Shown: one piece after another, positions 1-7,318 of the stretch | How positions within the stretch are numbered: position 1 is the first letter of the stretch | How the letters are laid out: each line of letters begins with the position of its first letter | NCBI GenBank assembly: GCA_017456605.1 | Contig: JAFTJA010000008.1 | Location: 1 to 64,000, forward strand | DNA: 64,000 nt | Reading direction: 5' to 3' | DNA from: Clostridia bacterium | GTDB taxonomy: Bacteria > Bacillota > Clostridia > Monoglobales > Monoglobaceae | Made by a program: the position numbers and the translations under genes | The notes under the pieces: generated by a model | What the model was told of the DNA's origin: nothing | Seen by the model: the letters and a program-made list of their open reading frames with translations, nothing else | Database searches by the model: none

Positions 1-1
1 A

Positions 2-64
2 GCAATTACTGCTCAGTGTGATGCTGATGAATTATTTGATTTAATATATGAAGAATTTAATTAA
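2..64 (+). CDS. C-terminal tail of a gene cut by the left edge
   Basis: An open frame enters from the left edge and gives 20 acidic residues (ending DLIYEEFN) before a TAA stop. No start is in the window and nothing identifies the product. It could be a chance open frame, but the end is followed at once by an intergenic repeat, as at other gene ends here. Confidence 0.35.
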   Translation, partial: AITAQCDADELFDLIYEEFN

Positions 65-70
65 AACAAG

Positions 71-122
71 TTGCATCTAAACCTTATGCCTCGCAATATG
101 GATATGTCGAAAAATATCGAAA
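71..122 (+). repeat. Dispersed intergenic repeat, copy 1
   Basis: Holds the module TTGCATCTAAACCTTATG followed by CCTCGCAATATGGATATG and a TCGAAAAATATCGAAA tail. The same modules recur at about 620, 4963, 5116 and 53542, always between genes. The copy ends in the RBS of the next gene. Confidence 0.7.
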
Positions 123-134
123 GGTGAGATTGTA

Positions 135-578
135 ATGAAAAAAAGAATTTTAATATCTTTGGTATTTATACTTTTGGCGTTGTTGGCTTTTATATACTGG
201 TACAATTATTCCGGTGAAATAATTTCAAAAGGTATAGAGGATATAAAGAATATTACCATTACAGTTTACCCTTGTGATGATGAAAAAAAGGAAATTAGGA
301 CTATTGACAATACAGATGAAATTGAAAAACTTTATAATATGTTGAAAGAGACGACCAAAATAAGAAACAACAGACATCCATCTCATACAGTATCTGTTCA
401 ATGGGATCCTAAATTTGAGATTGATATTTTATATAAAAATGGAGAACAAGAGCACATCTTTTCAACTCAAGCAACCGGTTCTGTCTGCAAATATCTAAAC
501 AGTGTGGGGAGTTCAGGAGATAAAGGATATATGTTAGGAAAAAATCAAAACATATGGGATTACATTTTTAGTAAATGA
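135..578 (+). CDS. Hypothetical single-pass membrane-anchored protein
   Basis: A 147-residue protein with a lysine start (MKKR) and one hydrophobic segment at about residues 5-22, then a mostly polar extracytoplasmic domain. There is no lipobox Cys after the segment, so it is probably an uncleaved N-terminal anchor. An AAAGGTGAG Shine-Dalgarno sequence lies just upstream of the ATG. The soluble part has a conserved-looking core around residues 95-125 but I recognise no family. It stands alone between two copies of a dispersed repeat, and the neighbours give no functional clue. Confidence 0.6.
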   Translation: MKKRILISLVFILLALLAFIYWYNYSGEIISKGIEDIKNITITVYPCDDEKKEIRTIDNTDEIEKLYNMLKETTKIRNNRHPSHTVSVQWDPKFEIDILYKNGEQEHIFSTQATGSVCKYLNSVGSSGDKGYMLGKNQNIWDYIFSK

Positions 579-602
579 TTTTTATCCTAATGTGACACGA
601 AC

Positions 603-712
603 TTGACACCAAAAAAGTTTTGCATCTAAACCTTATGTGTCGCAATTGCTCAAACGATTGGCATCTAAAATGTGCAGTCTTTATATAAAGAATGTCGAAT
701 GTTGTCGAAAAA
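603..712 (+). repeat. Dispersed intergenic repeat, copy 2, with promoter-like module
   Basis: Contains TTGACA (603-608), TTGCATCTAAACCTTATG (from 620) and a second module TTGGCATCTAAA (from 658). The second module reads as a -35 (TTGGCA, 658-663) and a -10-like TTATAT (681-686) with 17-base spacing. It ends close to the RBS of the fumarase gene. The TTGGCA module is found again at 2880 and 53580 with the same geometry. Confidence 0.7.
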
Positions 713-736
713 AATATAAATTTAGGAGAAATTATT

Positions 737-1576
737 ATGCGAGAAATTGATGCAATGAAAATCACTGAAACGGTGAAAAACCTGTGTATTGAGGCAAATT
801 GCCATTTGAGCAGTGATATTAAGGAATGTATAAAAAACTTTCATACTGATGAGAGCTGGCCACAGGCAAAGGAAATATTGGAACGCATTATTGAAAATTA
901 TGAAATATCAGACGAGAGTAATCAGCCCATTTGTCAGGATACCGGTGTTGCGTGCGTATTTCTCAAAATAGGTCAGGATGTACATATAACCGGTGACATT
1001 ACTGATGCGGTAAACGAGGGTGTAAGACAAGGCTATGAAGAAGGTTATCTTCGAAAAAGCGTGGTTCGTGACCCTCTTGACAGAGTGAATACGGGCGACA
1101 ACACGCCTGCTATGATTTATTTTGAAATTGTGCCGGGGGACAAAATAGAGATTACTGTTGCGCCAAAAGGTTTTGGCAGCGAAAATATGAGCCAAATCGC
1201 AATGCTTCGCCCGTCAGACGGCTTGCAGGGCGTAAAAGATTTCATAATAAAAACGGTTGAAGAAGCCGGCCCGAACCCGTGCCCGCCTGTTGTTGTGGGA
1301 GTAGGCATAGGCGGAACTTTTGATAAGGCTGCTTATCTTGCTAAAAAGGCCCTTATTCGTCCGGTAAATGTTGCAAACAGTGAGCCGTTTTATGCTGAAC
1401 TTGAAAAAGAGATATTGGAAGAAATAAACAAACTTGGCATTGGCCCTCAGGGATTTGGTGGCAGAACTACCGCACTTGCTGTAAATATCGAAAAATATCC
1501 TACGCATATTGCGGGCCTTCCTGTGGCAGTTAATATAAATTGCCATGTCACAAGACACCAGACGGAGGTGATATAA
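737..1576 (+). CDS. fumA: Fumarate hydratase, alpha (Fe-S) subunit
   Basis: Class I (oxygen-sensitive, [4Fe-4S]) fumarase alpha subunit, interconverting fumarate and malate, in the two-subunit form found in many anaerobes. The 279-residue length fits the N-terminal half of FumA/TtdA. Visible signatures are QPICQDTG near residue 65, the GxGxENMS region, NPCPPxxVGVGIGG and a C-terminal NCHVTRH. I chose the ATG at 737 because TTTAGGAGA lies 7 bases upstream; the in-frame ATG at 692 lies inside a repeat and lacks an RBS. The stop codon abuts the start of the beta subunit, so the two are co-translated. A tartrate dehydratase role cannot be excluded. Confidence 0.93.
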   Translation: MREIDAMKITETVKNLCIEANCHLSSDIKECIKNFHTDESWPQAKEILERIIENYEISDESNQPICQDTGVACVFLKIGQDVHITGDITDAVNEGVRQGYEEGYLRKSVVRDPLDRVNTGDNTPAMIYFEIVPGDKIEITVAPKGFGSENMSQIAMLRPSDGLQGVKDFIIKTVEEAGPNPCPPVVVGVGIGGTFDKAAYLAKKALIRPVNVANSEPFYAELEKEILEEINKLGIGPQGFGGRTTALAVNIEKYPTHIAGLPVAVNINCHVTRHQTEVI

Positions 1577-2137
1577 ATGGCTATTTCTGTTAAAACACCG
1601 TTAACTCGCGAAGATGCAAGAAAACTAAAGGCAGGGGACAGCTGTTTGTTATCAGGCGTAATTTATACTGCGAGAGATGCTGCACATAAACGCTTGTGCG
1701 AGCTTCTGGCTCAAGGCAAAGAACTGCCGCTGGATATGAAAGACAGTGTTATATATTTTGTCGGACCTACACCGGCAAAACCGGGGCAGGCCATAGGCTC
1801 GGCGGGTCCTACTACATCATACCGTATGGATGCTTACAGTCCTGATTTGATTGCTATTGGACAAACAGGTATGATTGGCAAGGGGAAAAGAGGCCCTGAA
1901 GTTATTGCTGCCATGAAAGAACACGGGGCGGTATATTTTGGGGCTATTGGCGGTTGCGGAGCACTTTTGAGCAAATGCATAAAAAAAGCTGAGGTTATTG
2001 CATATAGTGACCTTGGTGCTGAAGCCATTTGCAGACTTGAGGTGGAAGATTTTCCTGTTATCGTAATAATTGATAGTCAGGGTAACAACCTTTACGAAAC
2101 CGGAAGACGCGATTATCTTGCTCAAAAAAATAAATAG
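1577..2137 (+). CDS. fumB: Fumarate hydratase, beta subunit
   Basis: The C-terminal half partner (186 residues, normal for the family) of class I fumarase. Recognisable motifs are the N-terminal LTREDARKLKAGD, the GPTTSYRMD segment and the GKGKRGPEV and AIGGCGALL stretches. It begins on the base after the alpha stop, with GGAGGTG as RBS inside the alpha gene end. With the acn and icd genes elsewhere in the window it completes several steps of a partial TCA pathway. The symbol is a subunit label only; E. coli FumB is a one-chain enzyme. Confidence 0.93.
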   Translation: MAISVKTPLTREDARKLKAGDSCLLSGVIYTARDAAHKRLCELLAQGKELPLDMKDSVIYFVGPTPAKPGQAIGSAGPTTSYRMDAYSPDLIAIGQTGMIGKGKRGPEVIAAMKEHGAVYFGAIGGCGALLSKCIKKAEVIAYSDLGAEAICRLEVEDFPVIVIIDSQGNNLYETGRRDYLAQKNK

Positions 2138-2224
2138 GACCCTCTGATATTGTGGCAGCCGTGGCAATGACGATCGCAAATTCGGTTTTGGATTTTCATA
2201 AAACAAAGTTATAATGCGAGTATA

Positions 2225-2280
2225 AAAGAGGGCGTTGCCTCAATTTGTGAAAAGACACTTGTTGAGACACGCCCTTTTGA
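2225..2280. terminator. Bidirectional terminator between convergent genes
   Basis: A long hairpin with AAGAGGGCGT paired to ACGCCCTTTT and an inner CTCAA/TTGAG stem lies between the fumarase and the convergent membrane protein gene. T-rich flanks are present on both strands. Confidence 0.75.
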
Positions 2281-2281
2281 T

Positions 2282-2683
2282 TTAGTCACAGTCGACTCTG
2301 CAAGCGATAAGGCAGGTTGCACTTGTCACCAGAAGAGAAAAGAAAAACAGAAGAAGACCGGTGATTATTGCGCCCAATACACTTGTTGCAGCGAACGTTA
2401 TGCCAAGAAGAATTACAGATGTCAGAATCGTACCCAGGATTCCTGCAAAGAATGGTATGAGGCTTTGGCAACAGCCGATTCTTTCAGAATCACGGAAAGA
2501 AGAAGCCAAAAGTGTGATGCCCAAGAAACCGACAGCAATTCCAAACAATACCCACAAGAATACAGGGGTGATTGTTATCAGCGCGGTGAAGCGGAAAAAT
2601 GCTGCAAAAACACCGATAATAATGCTTGCGATAACTGCTTTGCCTGTGCAGCTGATTTGACAGTTACAATTTGTTGTATTCAT
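2282..2683 (-). CDS. Small four-helix membrane protein
   Basis: A 133-residue protein with a Cys-rich N-terminus (NCNCQISC) and four hydrophobic segments at about residues 17-36, 39-62, 75-98 and 101-125. GGAGGTG lies 7 bases before the chosen ATG; a start five codons further up would place the RBS inside the gene. No family is recognised. The N-terminal cysteines could bind a metal, but that is speculation. Confidence 0.65.
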   Translation of the reverse strand: MNTTNCNCQISCTGKAVIASIIIGVFAAFFRFTALITITPVFLWVLFGIAVGFLGITLLASSFRDSERIGCCQSLIPFFAGILGTILTSVILLGITFAATSVLGAIITGLLLFFFSLLVTSATCLIACRVDCD

Positions 2684-2853
2684 ATATTTCACCTCCACTT
2701 TATAATATGCCGGATGTTTTTATGGAGTGATTATGTTCAAAAATTTGTTGAAAAAAAGAGGAAATATGATATAATGGTAAAAACAAAGTTTGGAAGCATT
2801 GTATGAGTTTATCTATGAATCATTTGTAGATAATAAGGAATACTTTTCTTGAA

Positions 2854-2935
2854 TTGACACGAGGTTTTCGCCAAAATATTTGGCATCTAATTTATACAGC
2901 CTTTATAACGTATAATTTGTCCAATGTTGATAGAA
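2854..2935 (+). repeat. Dispersed intergenic repeat, copy 3, with promoter-like module
   Basis: Has TTGACA (2854-2859) and TTGGCATCTAA (from 2880) followed by TTATAA at 17-base spacing. It sits directly upstream of the TRIC-like gene, in the same position relative to a gene as copies 2 and 5. Confidence 0.6.
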
Positions 2936-2950
2936 AGGGAGCGGTTTTGT

Positions 2951-3607
2951 ATGACGGAAATAATAAAAATCATGGAAATAATAGGAACTATAGCCTTTGC
3001 GCTGTCGGGTTCGTTAGTTGCGATTAGTTCGGGACTCGATGTGTTTGGCGTTGCTTTTTTAGCGTGTATTACTGCATTTGGCGGAGGAATTTTAAGGGAT
3101 ATGATACTGGGAATAAATCCCCCTTTAATTTTTAATAACTTTTCGGTTTTTCTGCTGGCTTTGATTGTTGCCATTTTGACTTTTATAGTTTCGTATGTGT
3201 TCAGGAGTAAATTTAATAATTTTAAGACAAAAATCGAACGCATTAACAATATTTTTGATGCTATAGGATTATCTGCTTTTGTTGTAATTGGTTCCGAAAC
3301 TGCTTGCGTAAATGGCTTTTTGGATAATGGATTTATTGTTGTTTTTGTTGGTATGATTACAGGAGTAGGTGGAGGTATTTTCAGGGATATATTGATTGAT
3401 ACAACTCCATATGTTTTTAAAAAACATATTTATGCAATAGCGGCAATTCTTGGAGGTATTGTGTATTTTATTCTGAGAAAATATATTCAAAATATTCAAT
3501 TATCGTCTTTTTTGTCAATATTACTGATATTTACGATACGAATGCTGGCAACAAAATACAGATGGAGTTTGCCTAAAATATACATAAACGATAATAATGA
3601 CAATTAA
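2951..3607 (+). CDS. TRIC-type (YicG/UPF0126) cation channel family membrane protein
   Basis: A 218-residue protein with seven predicted membrane segments and two internal repeats. Each repeat carries the family signature: GGGILRDMI near residue 46 and GGGIFRDIL near residue 137. In crystal structures of bacterial homologues these proteins form trimeric K+-permeable channels; the physiological role in bacteria is unclear. The start is the ATG at 2951, preceded by AAAGGGAG. A longer start at 2924 has no RBS. No operon partners are evident. Confidence 0.85.
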   Translation: MTEIIKIMEIIGTIAFALSGSLVAISSGLDVFGVAFLACITAFGGGILRDMILGINPPLIFNNFSVFLLALIVAILTFIVSYVFRSKFNNFKTKIERINNIFDAIGLSAFVVIGSETACVNGFLDNGFIVVFVGMITGVGGGIFRDILIDTTPYVFKKHIYAIAAILGGIVYFILRKYIQNIQLSSFLSILLIFTIRMLATKYRWSLPKIYINDNNDN

Positions 3608-3616
3608 ATTTTTTTG

Positions 3617-3652
3617 TCCTGACTTGACAAAAGTCGAATTATGTCGAATATT
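3617..3652 (+). repeat. Dispersed repeat fragment
   Basis: CCTGACTTGACAAAA followed by ATGTCGAATAT. The first part recurs at 4945-4959 and the ATGTCGAA part at 104, 691 and 4971, so it belongs to the same family of intergenic modules. Confidence 0.5.
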
Positions 3653-3673
3653 ACAGAAAGGAATTCTGGAAAT

Positions 3674-4684
3674 ATGAAATCAATAGAAAGAGTTAAAACA
3701 AACAGGAACGAAACTTTAGATTTATTTAAGTTTGTTGCAGCGTTTGCAGTTGTTTGTATTCATTATATGTTTTTTGGAGTAACTGGGGAGATTGTGAAAG
3801 CTATAGCTCGGTTTGCAGTACCATTTTTCTTTGCTGTATCAGGTTATTTTGCATACTATGATGATACAAAAAAAATAAAGAAAAAAATTAAAAATATTTT
3901 TGTTCTTTATTTGAGTAGTTTTGTGTTATATTTTATTTATTCTGCAATAAAACATATTTTAGCAGGGGAGACTTTTGTTGAATATTTATTAATGTATTTT
4001 AATAAAACAATCATTATTGATTTTTTGGTTTTGAATACAACAATTACCAGTGCTCATTTATGGTTTCTTCCAGCGTTAATTTATTGTTATTTGCTACAGT
4101 TGCTTTCTAAAAATAAAGTATCGGAAAAAGTATTATTTACCGTGACTTTTGTATTAATGTTGATTTATTTAACAACGGAAGAGATTTTACCCATTTTTGG
4201 AATAGAAACATCAAAATATATTTTTACAAATGTGCTTTTTAGGGCGTTTCCTCAGTTTGCGCTTGGAATGTTTATTAGAAAATACATAAATGTTATAAAG
4301 GAGAGTGTTTCTAAAACTTCAATGTTTATTATTCTTGCAATAGGTATAATAGAAACGATTGTTTCTGTGATAATGTTTGGTAATAGTATTACGTATATAG
4401 GTAGTATGCTGAATGTTGTAGCTATGCTTCTTTTGGCTGTAAAGTATGAAAACAATTCGTACGATGGTCGTTTAATTAAATTGTCAGGTTGCAACACATA
4501 TATATATATATTTCATGTTGCTATCGGAGGAACTTTACAAACTATATTAGATTATATTGGAATTGGAACAGAGCTTTTATGGATTAATATAAAACCAGTG
4601 ATTGTGTTTATACTGTCTATAATCTTTTCACTTATTATTGGTTCAATATTTGATAGATTTCTTATAAAAAACAGAACACAGTAG
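3674..4684 (+). CDS. Acyltransferase-3 family membrane protein
   Basis: A multi-pass protein (336 residues, about ten membrane segments) of the acyltransferase-3/OafA-WecH family, which O-acetylates surface sugars or related molecules. The N-terminal signature NETLDLFKFVAAFAVVCIH, with the family's conserved His, and the RFAVPFFFAVSGYF segment are clear. The start at 3674 has AAAGGA upstream. The alternative ATG at 3641 is part of a dispersed repeat. Base composition is noticeably AT-richer than the neighbouring metabolic genes, which may mean transfer. The substrate is unknown. Confidence 0.85.
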   Translation: MKSIERVKTNRNETLDLFKFVAAFAVVCIHYMFFGVTGEIVKAIARFAVPFFFAVSGYFAYYDDTKKIKKKIKNIFVLYLSSFVLYFIYSAIKHILAGETFVEYLLMYFNKTIIIDFLVLNTTITSAHLWFLPALIYCYLLQLLSKNKVSEKVLFTVTFVLMLIYLTTEEILPIFGIETSKYIFTNVLFRAFPQFALGMFIRKYINVIKESVSKTSMFIILAIGIIETIVSVIMFGNSITYIGSMLNVVAMLLLAVKYENNSYDGRLIKLSGCNTYIYIFHVAIGGTLQTILDYIGIGTELLWINIKPVIVFILSIIFSLIIGSIFDRFLIKNRTQ

Positions 4685-4703
4685 GACGGTTTTGTTTCGT
4701 TCG

Positions 4704-4956
4704 TGTCAAGTCCTAAAAATTTAAAAGATTAGTTTGCCGATTTTGATATTTACATATACTATCGGATGCGAGAAAATCCAGTATTCTCGTGGGTTCTGAT
4801 GAAAAGTGTTTAAGAAAAATACAGTGAGAAAATCAGAAAAAAATAGTAGGTCCTAATACGAGCTTGCGAGTATCAAGGTTCTCCGAAATATAGAAATCTT
4901 TGATTTCGTTATATTTCGTGATGGTTCTTATTATTCACTGTTCTCCTGACTTGACA
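4704..4956. repeat. Palindromic intergenic element with inverted ends
   Basis: Bounded by TGTCAAGTCC (4704-4713) and TGACTTGACA (4947-4956), which are inverted repeats. Inside are several hairpins: GCGAGAA/TCTCGT at 4768-4789, TACGAGC/GCGAGTA near 4857, and a long stem CGAAATATA..TATATTTCG at 4884-4918. An outer pair CAGTGA/TCACTG spans 4822-4940. It carries no open frame. Confidence 0.6.
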
Positions 4957-4962
4957 AAATCA

Positions 4963-4990
4963 TAATGGATATGTCGAAAGATGTCGAAAT
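4963..4990 (+). repeat. Dispersed repeat fragment, copy 4a
   Basis: ATAATGGATATGTCGAAAG, matching the second half of copy 1 (95-113). Its other half lies beyond the palindromic element at 4991-5110. Confidence 0.6.
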
Positions 4991-5110
4991 AAAGCCTCCC
5001 CTGTGTAAGGGGAGGTGGGTTAGCGAAGCAAACTCGGAGGGGTTGTAAAAAAGCAGAACAATCCCTCAGTCAGCTACGCTGACAGCTCCCTTTACACAAG
5101 GGAGCCTTTT
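4991..5110. repeat. MITE-like palindromic repeat (120 bp)
   Basis: Imperfect inverted ends AAAGCCTCCCCTGTGTAA and TTTACACAAGGGAGCCTTT enclose a short core with CGAAG and GCTACGC mini-stems. The layout (cctccc..ggaggggttgt..acaatccctc..gggagcc) is that of a non-autonomous palindromic repeat I recall as common in Clostridia genomes; copy number must be checked by search. It appears to sit between two modules of the dispersed repeat. Confidence 0.75.
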
Positions 5111-5142
5111 AAAGGTTGCATCTAAACCTTATGCCTCGCATT
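5111..5142 (+). repeat. Dispersed intergenic repeat, copy 4b
   Basis: TTGCATCTAAACCTTATG then CCTCGCATTAA, identical over about 25 bases to copy 1. It starts at the right edge of the palindromic element. Confidence 0.65.
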
Positions 5143-5172
5143 AAAACGAAATACAGAAAAGAGGTGATAAAA

Positions 5173-5601
5173 ATGAAAAAAAGAACAAAAATTATACTTA
5201 TAATCGTTATTTTGATTATCCTTTGTGCGTCATTTGTTTTTTCGGGCGGTATGCCTGAAAATGGTGATTTGTGGGAGAATGCCGTTTATACAGAGGACAC
5301 CGAGCTTGGCAGCGGTGAAAAGACAGTAACGGTTGAGGTGGTTGCAAAAGACCGTTTTGTGACCTTTACTTTGAACACGGACAAAGAAACCCTTGAAGAT
5401 GCGCTCTCGGAGTACGACCTTATTTCAGGTGAAGACGGACCATACGGACTTTATGTGAAAAAAGTTAATGGAATACTTGCCGATTATGATGAAAATCAAA
5501 GCTATTGGTCGCTTACAAGAAACGGGGAATATTTAGAGACCGGTGTGAGCGATACAAAAATTACAGACGGCGAACATTATGAATTGACTTATATAAAATA
5601 A
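5173..5601 (+). CDS. DUF4430-type secreted/membrane-anchored protein
   Basis: A 142-residue protein with a basic N-terminus and hydrophobic segment (residues 6-23), then one domain of the DUF4430 type. Signs of that domain are the VEVVAKD strand, an ETLEDAL helix and the YGLYVKKVNG..SYWSLTRNG core. This fold resembles the small beta domain of transcobalamin. In Firmicutes such proteins often accompany ECF transporters for cobalamin-like ligands, but no such transporter is nearby here. RBS GAGGTG precedes the ATG; a longer start runs back into the repeat and is not supported. Confidence 0.8.
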   Translation: MKKRTKIILIIVILIILCASFVFSGGMPENGDLWENAVYTEDTELGSGEKTVTVEVVAKDRFVTFTLNTDKETLEDALSEYDLISGEDGPYGLYVKKVNGILADYDENQSYWSLTRNGEYLETGVSDTKITDGEHYELTYIK

Positions 5602-5636
5602 TATAATATAATAAATATGTGAAAGGAGGTGAAAAA

Positions 5637-6293
5637 ATGAAAACAGCAGAGCTTTATGACCTCTCAAAGACCATTGCGTCACCACTTCTTGAAAAATGTG
5701 AATATCCTTGGCTGTGCCTTGGGAAAATCAAGGAATTCATTGTGGAACTTGGCAAGACTCTGGACAAGGAGAAGTTTGACGAAGTGTCAGAAAATGTGTG
5801 GATAGCAAAATCGGCAAAGATTTTTCCGTCGGCATATATTGAAGGACCATGCATAATTGACGAAGAATCCGAGGTGAGACAATGTGCTTTCATAAGAGGC
5901 AGTGTCATTGTGGGCAAGAACTGTGTAGTGGGAAATTCCACCGAAATGAAGAACTCCATAATTTTTGACAATGTGCAGATTCCGCATTTCAATTATGTAG
6001 GCGACTCAATTCTTGGACATCGTTCGCATCTTGGTGCAGGGGCTGTTACTTCAAATGTCAAAAGTGACAAGACGTTGGTTACTATCAGTGCAGGCGGCGA
6101 AAAAATCGAGACCGGACTTAAAAAGTTTGGAGCAATGATTGGAGATTTCACCGAGGTTGGATGCAACAGCGTTCTTTGTCCAGGCACAGTAATCGGCAAA
6201 AATTCTACGATTTATCCATTGTCAAGAGTGAGAGGTTTTGTGAAAGAAAACTCAATATTCAAAAGTGAAGAGAATATCGTTACCAAGGTATAG
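5637..6293 (+). CDS. Left-handed beta-helix hexapeptide acyltransferase (GlmU C-terminal-like)
   Basis: A 218-residue protein with a helical N-terminal region of about 50 residues, then hexapeptide repeats (IWIAKSAKIFPSAYIEG, VIVGKNCVVGN, AMIGDFTEVGCNSVL) forming a left-handed beta helix. It resembles the acetyltransferase/pyrophosphorylase C-terminal part of GlmU but lacks the nucleotidyltransferase domain and its GGxGTR signature. The ATG at 5637 follows AAAGGAGGTG, one of the strongest RBSs in the window. Position upstream of the ribozyme, nagB and glmM suggests a role in making acetylated amino-sugar phosphates. The reaction itself is inferred, not shown. Confidence 0.8.
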   Translation: MKTAELYDLSKTIASPLLEKCEYPWLCLGKIKEFIVELGKTLDKEKFDEVSENVWIAKSAKIFPSAYIEGPCIIDEESEVRQCAFIRGSVIVGKNCVVGNSTEMKNSIIFDNVQIPHFNYVGDSILGHRSHLGAGAVTSNVKSDKTLVTISAGGEKIETGLKKFGAMIGDFTEVGCNSVLCPGTVIGKNSTIYPLSRVRGFVKENSIFKSEENIVTKV

Positions 6294-6339
6294 GGGGGAT
6301 ATTTTAAAAACAGTGTCATCTCTTCTGACATAACTGTTT

Positions 6340-6500
6340 AGCGCCAGATCGCAAACGCTTGGTTTGCGGTGACGAGGCAAGAAGTTATCGAAGTTTTCGG
6401 CGGATGCTTCTTCGGCTTGACCCTGGTCGTAAAAATGCATACAAACAAACAAAGGTGTATTTATTGGGCAAATCAGTCTGTAATGATTGAGAATAGACTT
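6340..6500 (+). ncRNA. glmS ribozyme: glmS-type self-cleaving ribozyme in the nagB leader
   Basis: Matches the glmS ribozyme core in order: AGCGCCAGA at the cleavage site (cut expected between A6340 and G6341), P1 hairpin CGCAAAC..GTTTGCG (6350-6367), GTGACGAGG, GTTATCGAA, TTCGGCGGATGC, then the P3 pairing AGAAG/CTTCT. A P4-like stem follows (AAAT..ATAC with GTGT..ATTT, 6433-6464) and a last hairpin AGTCT/AGACT (6475-6499). In Bacillus this RNA is cut on binding glucosamine-6-phosphate, which destabilises the downstream mRNA. Here the downstream gene is nagB, not glmS, which is unusual. The 3' boundary is approximate. Confidence 0.9.
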
Positions 6501-6524
6501 AAAAACGTTTAAAGGAGAAAATAT

Positions 6525-7235
6525 ATGAAATTTATTACTGTGAAAAGTTATGATGAGCTAAGCAAAAAAGCTGCAAATATTATAGCGGCACAGGTTATTT
6601 TAAAGCCCTGCAGTGTGCTTGGTCTTGCGACAGGTTCCACTCCTTTGGGAACATATAAAAAGCTGGCGGAGTACAACAAAGCAGGCGATGTTGACTTTGC
6701 AGATGTTACCTCTGTAAACCTTGATGAGTATCAAGGTTTAAAGGGTGACAATGACCAGAGCTACAGATATTTTATGGATAACAATTTATTTAAAAACATC
6801 AACATTGATATAAATAAGACATTTGTTCCTGACGGTTGTGCAGTTGACCTTGCAAAAGAGGGTCAGCGTTATGATGAATTGATTAAGAATTTGGGCGGTA
6901 TTGACCTTCAGCTTCTGGGAATTGGGCTTGATGGACATATTGGTTTTAACGAACCCGATGAGGTGTTTACAAAAGAAACACATGAGGTTGAACTTGACCC
7001 CTCTACAATAGAGGCAAATGCACGTTTCTTTGCGTCAAAGGACGAGGTTCCCAAGAAGGCGATAACCATGGGAATGATGTCAATTATGCAGGCTAAAAAA
7101 ATATTGCTTATTGCAAACGGCAAAAACAAAAAGGACATAGTTGAAAAGTCATTTTTCGGTCCTATTACTCCGCAGATTCCTGCGTCCATACTTCAACTTC
7201 ATCCTGACGTGACAGTTGTTTTCAGTGAGGAGTAA
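6525..7235 (+). CDS. nagB: Glucosamine-6-phosphate deaminase (may act as GlcN6P synthase)
   Basis: NagB catalyses reversible GlcN6P + H2O = fructose-6-P + NH3. At 236 residues it is a short, monomer-type NagB common in Firmicutes. The phosphate loop LATGSTP (34-40), NLDEY with Asp67, and GLDGHIGFNEP with Asp136, His138 and Glu143 are all intact. AAAGGAG precedes the ATG. The leader is a glmS-type ribozyme and the next gene is glmM, so regulation and context both point to GlcN6P supply for cell-wall precursors, the reverse of the usual catabolic role. Whether a true glmS exists elsewhere cannot be seen in this window. Confidence 0.93.
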   Translation: MKFITVKSYDELSKKAANIIAAQVILKPCSVLGLATGSTPLGTYKKLAEYNKAGDVDFADVTSVNLDEYQGLKGDNDQSYRYFMDNNLFKNINIDINKTFVPDGCAVDLAKEGQRYDELIKNLGGIDLQLLGIGLDGHIGFNEPDEVFTKETHEVELDPSTIEANARFFASKDEVPKKAITMGMMSIMQAKKILLIANGKNKKDIVEKSFFGPITPQIPASILQLHPDVTVVFSEE

Positions 7236-7249
7236 AACTTTTAAATTAT

Positions 7250-7290
7250 TAGCAAAAAGGTTAGCTGCCACGGGCAGGTAGCCTTTTGGC
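7250..7290 (+). terminator. Terminator-like hairpin between nagB and glmM
   Basis: GGTTAGCTGCC and GGCAGGTAGCC pair across a short ACG loop, then TTTT. It may reduce readthrough into glmM, or be a processing hairpin. Confidence 0.55.
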
Positions 7291-7318
7291 ATTTTGAGAA
7301 TTCGGAGGATTTTATATA

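Noticed and set aside
4991..5110. CRISPR repeat
   Set aside because: A single inverted-end palindrome without repeated spacers.
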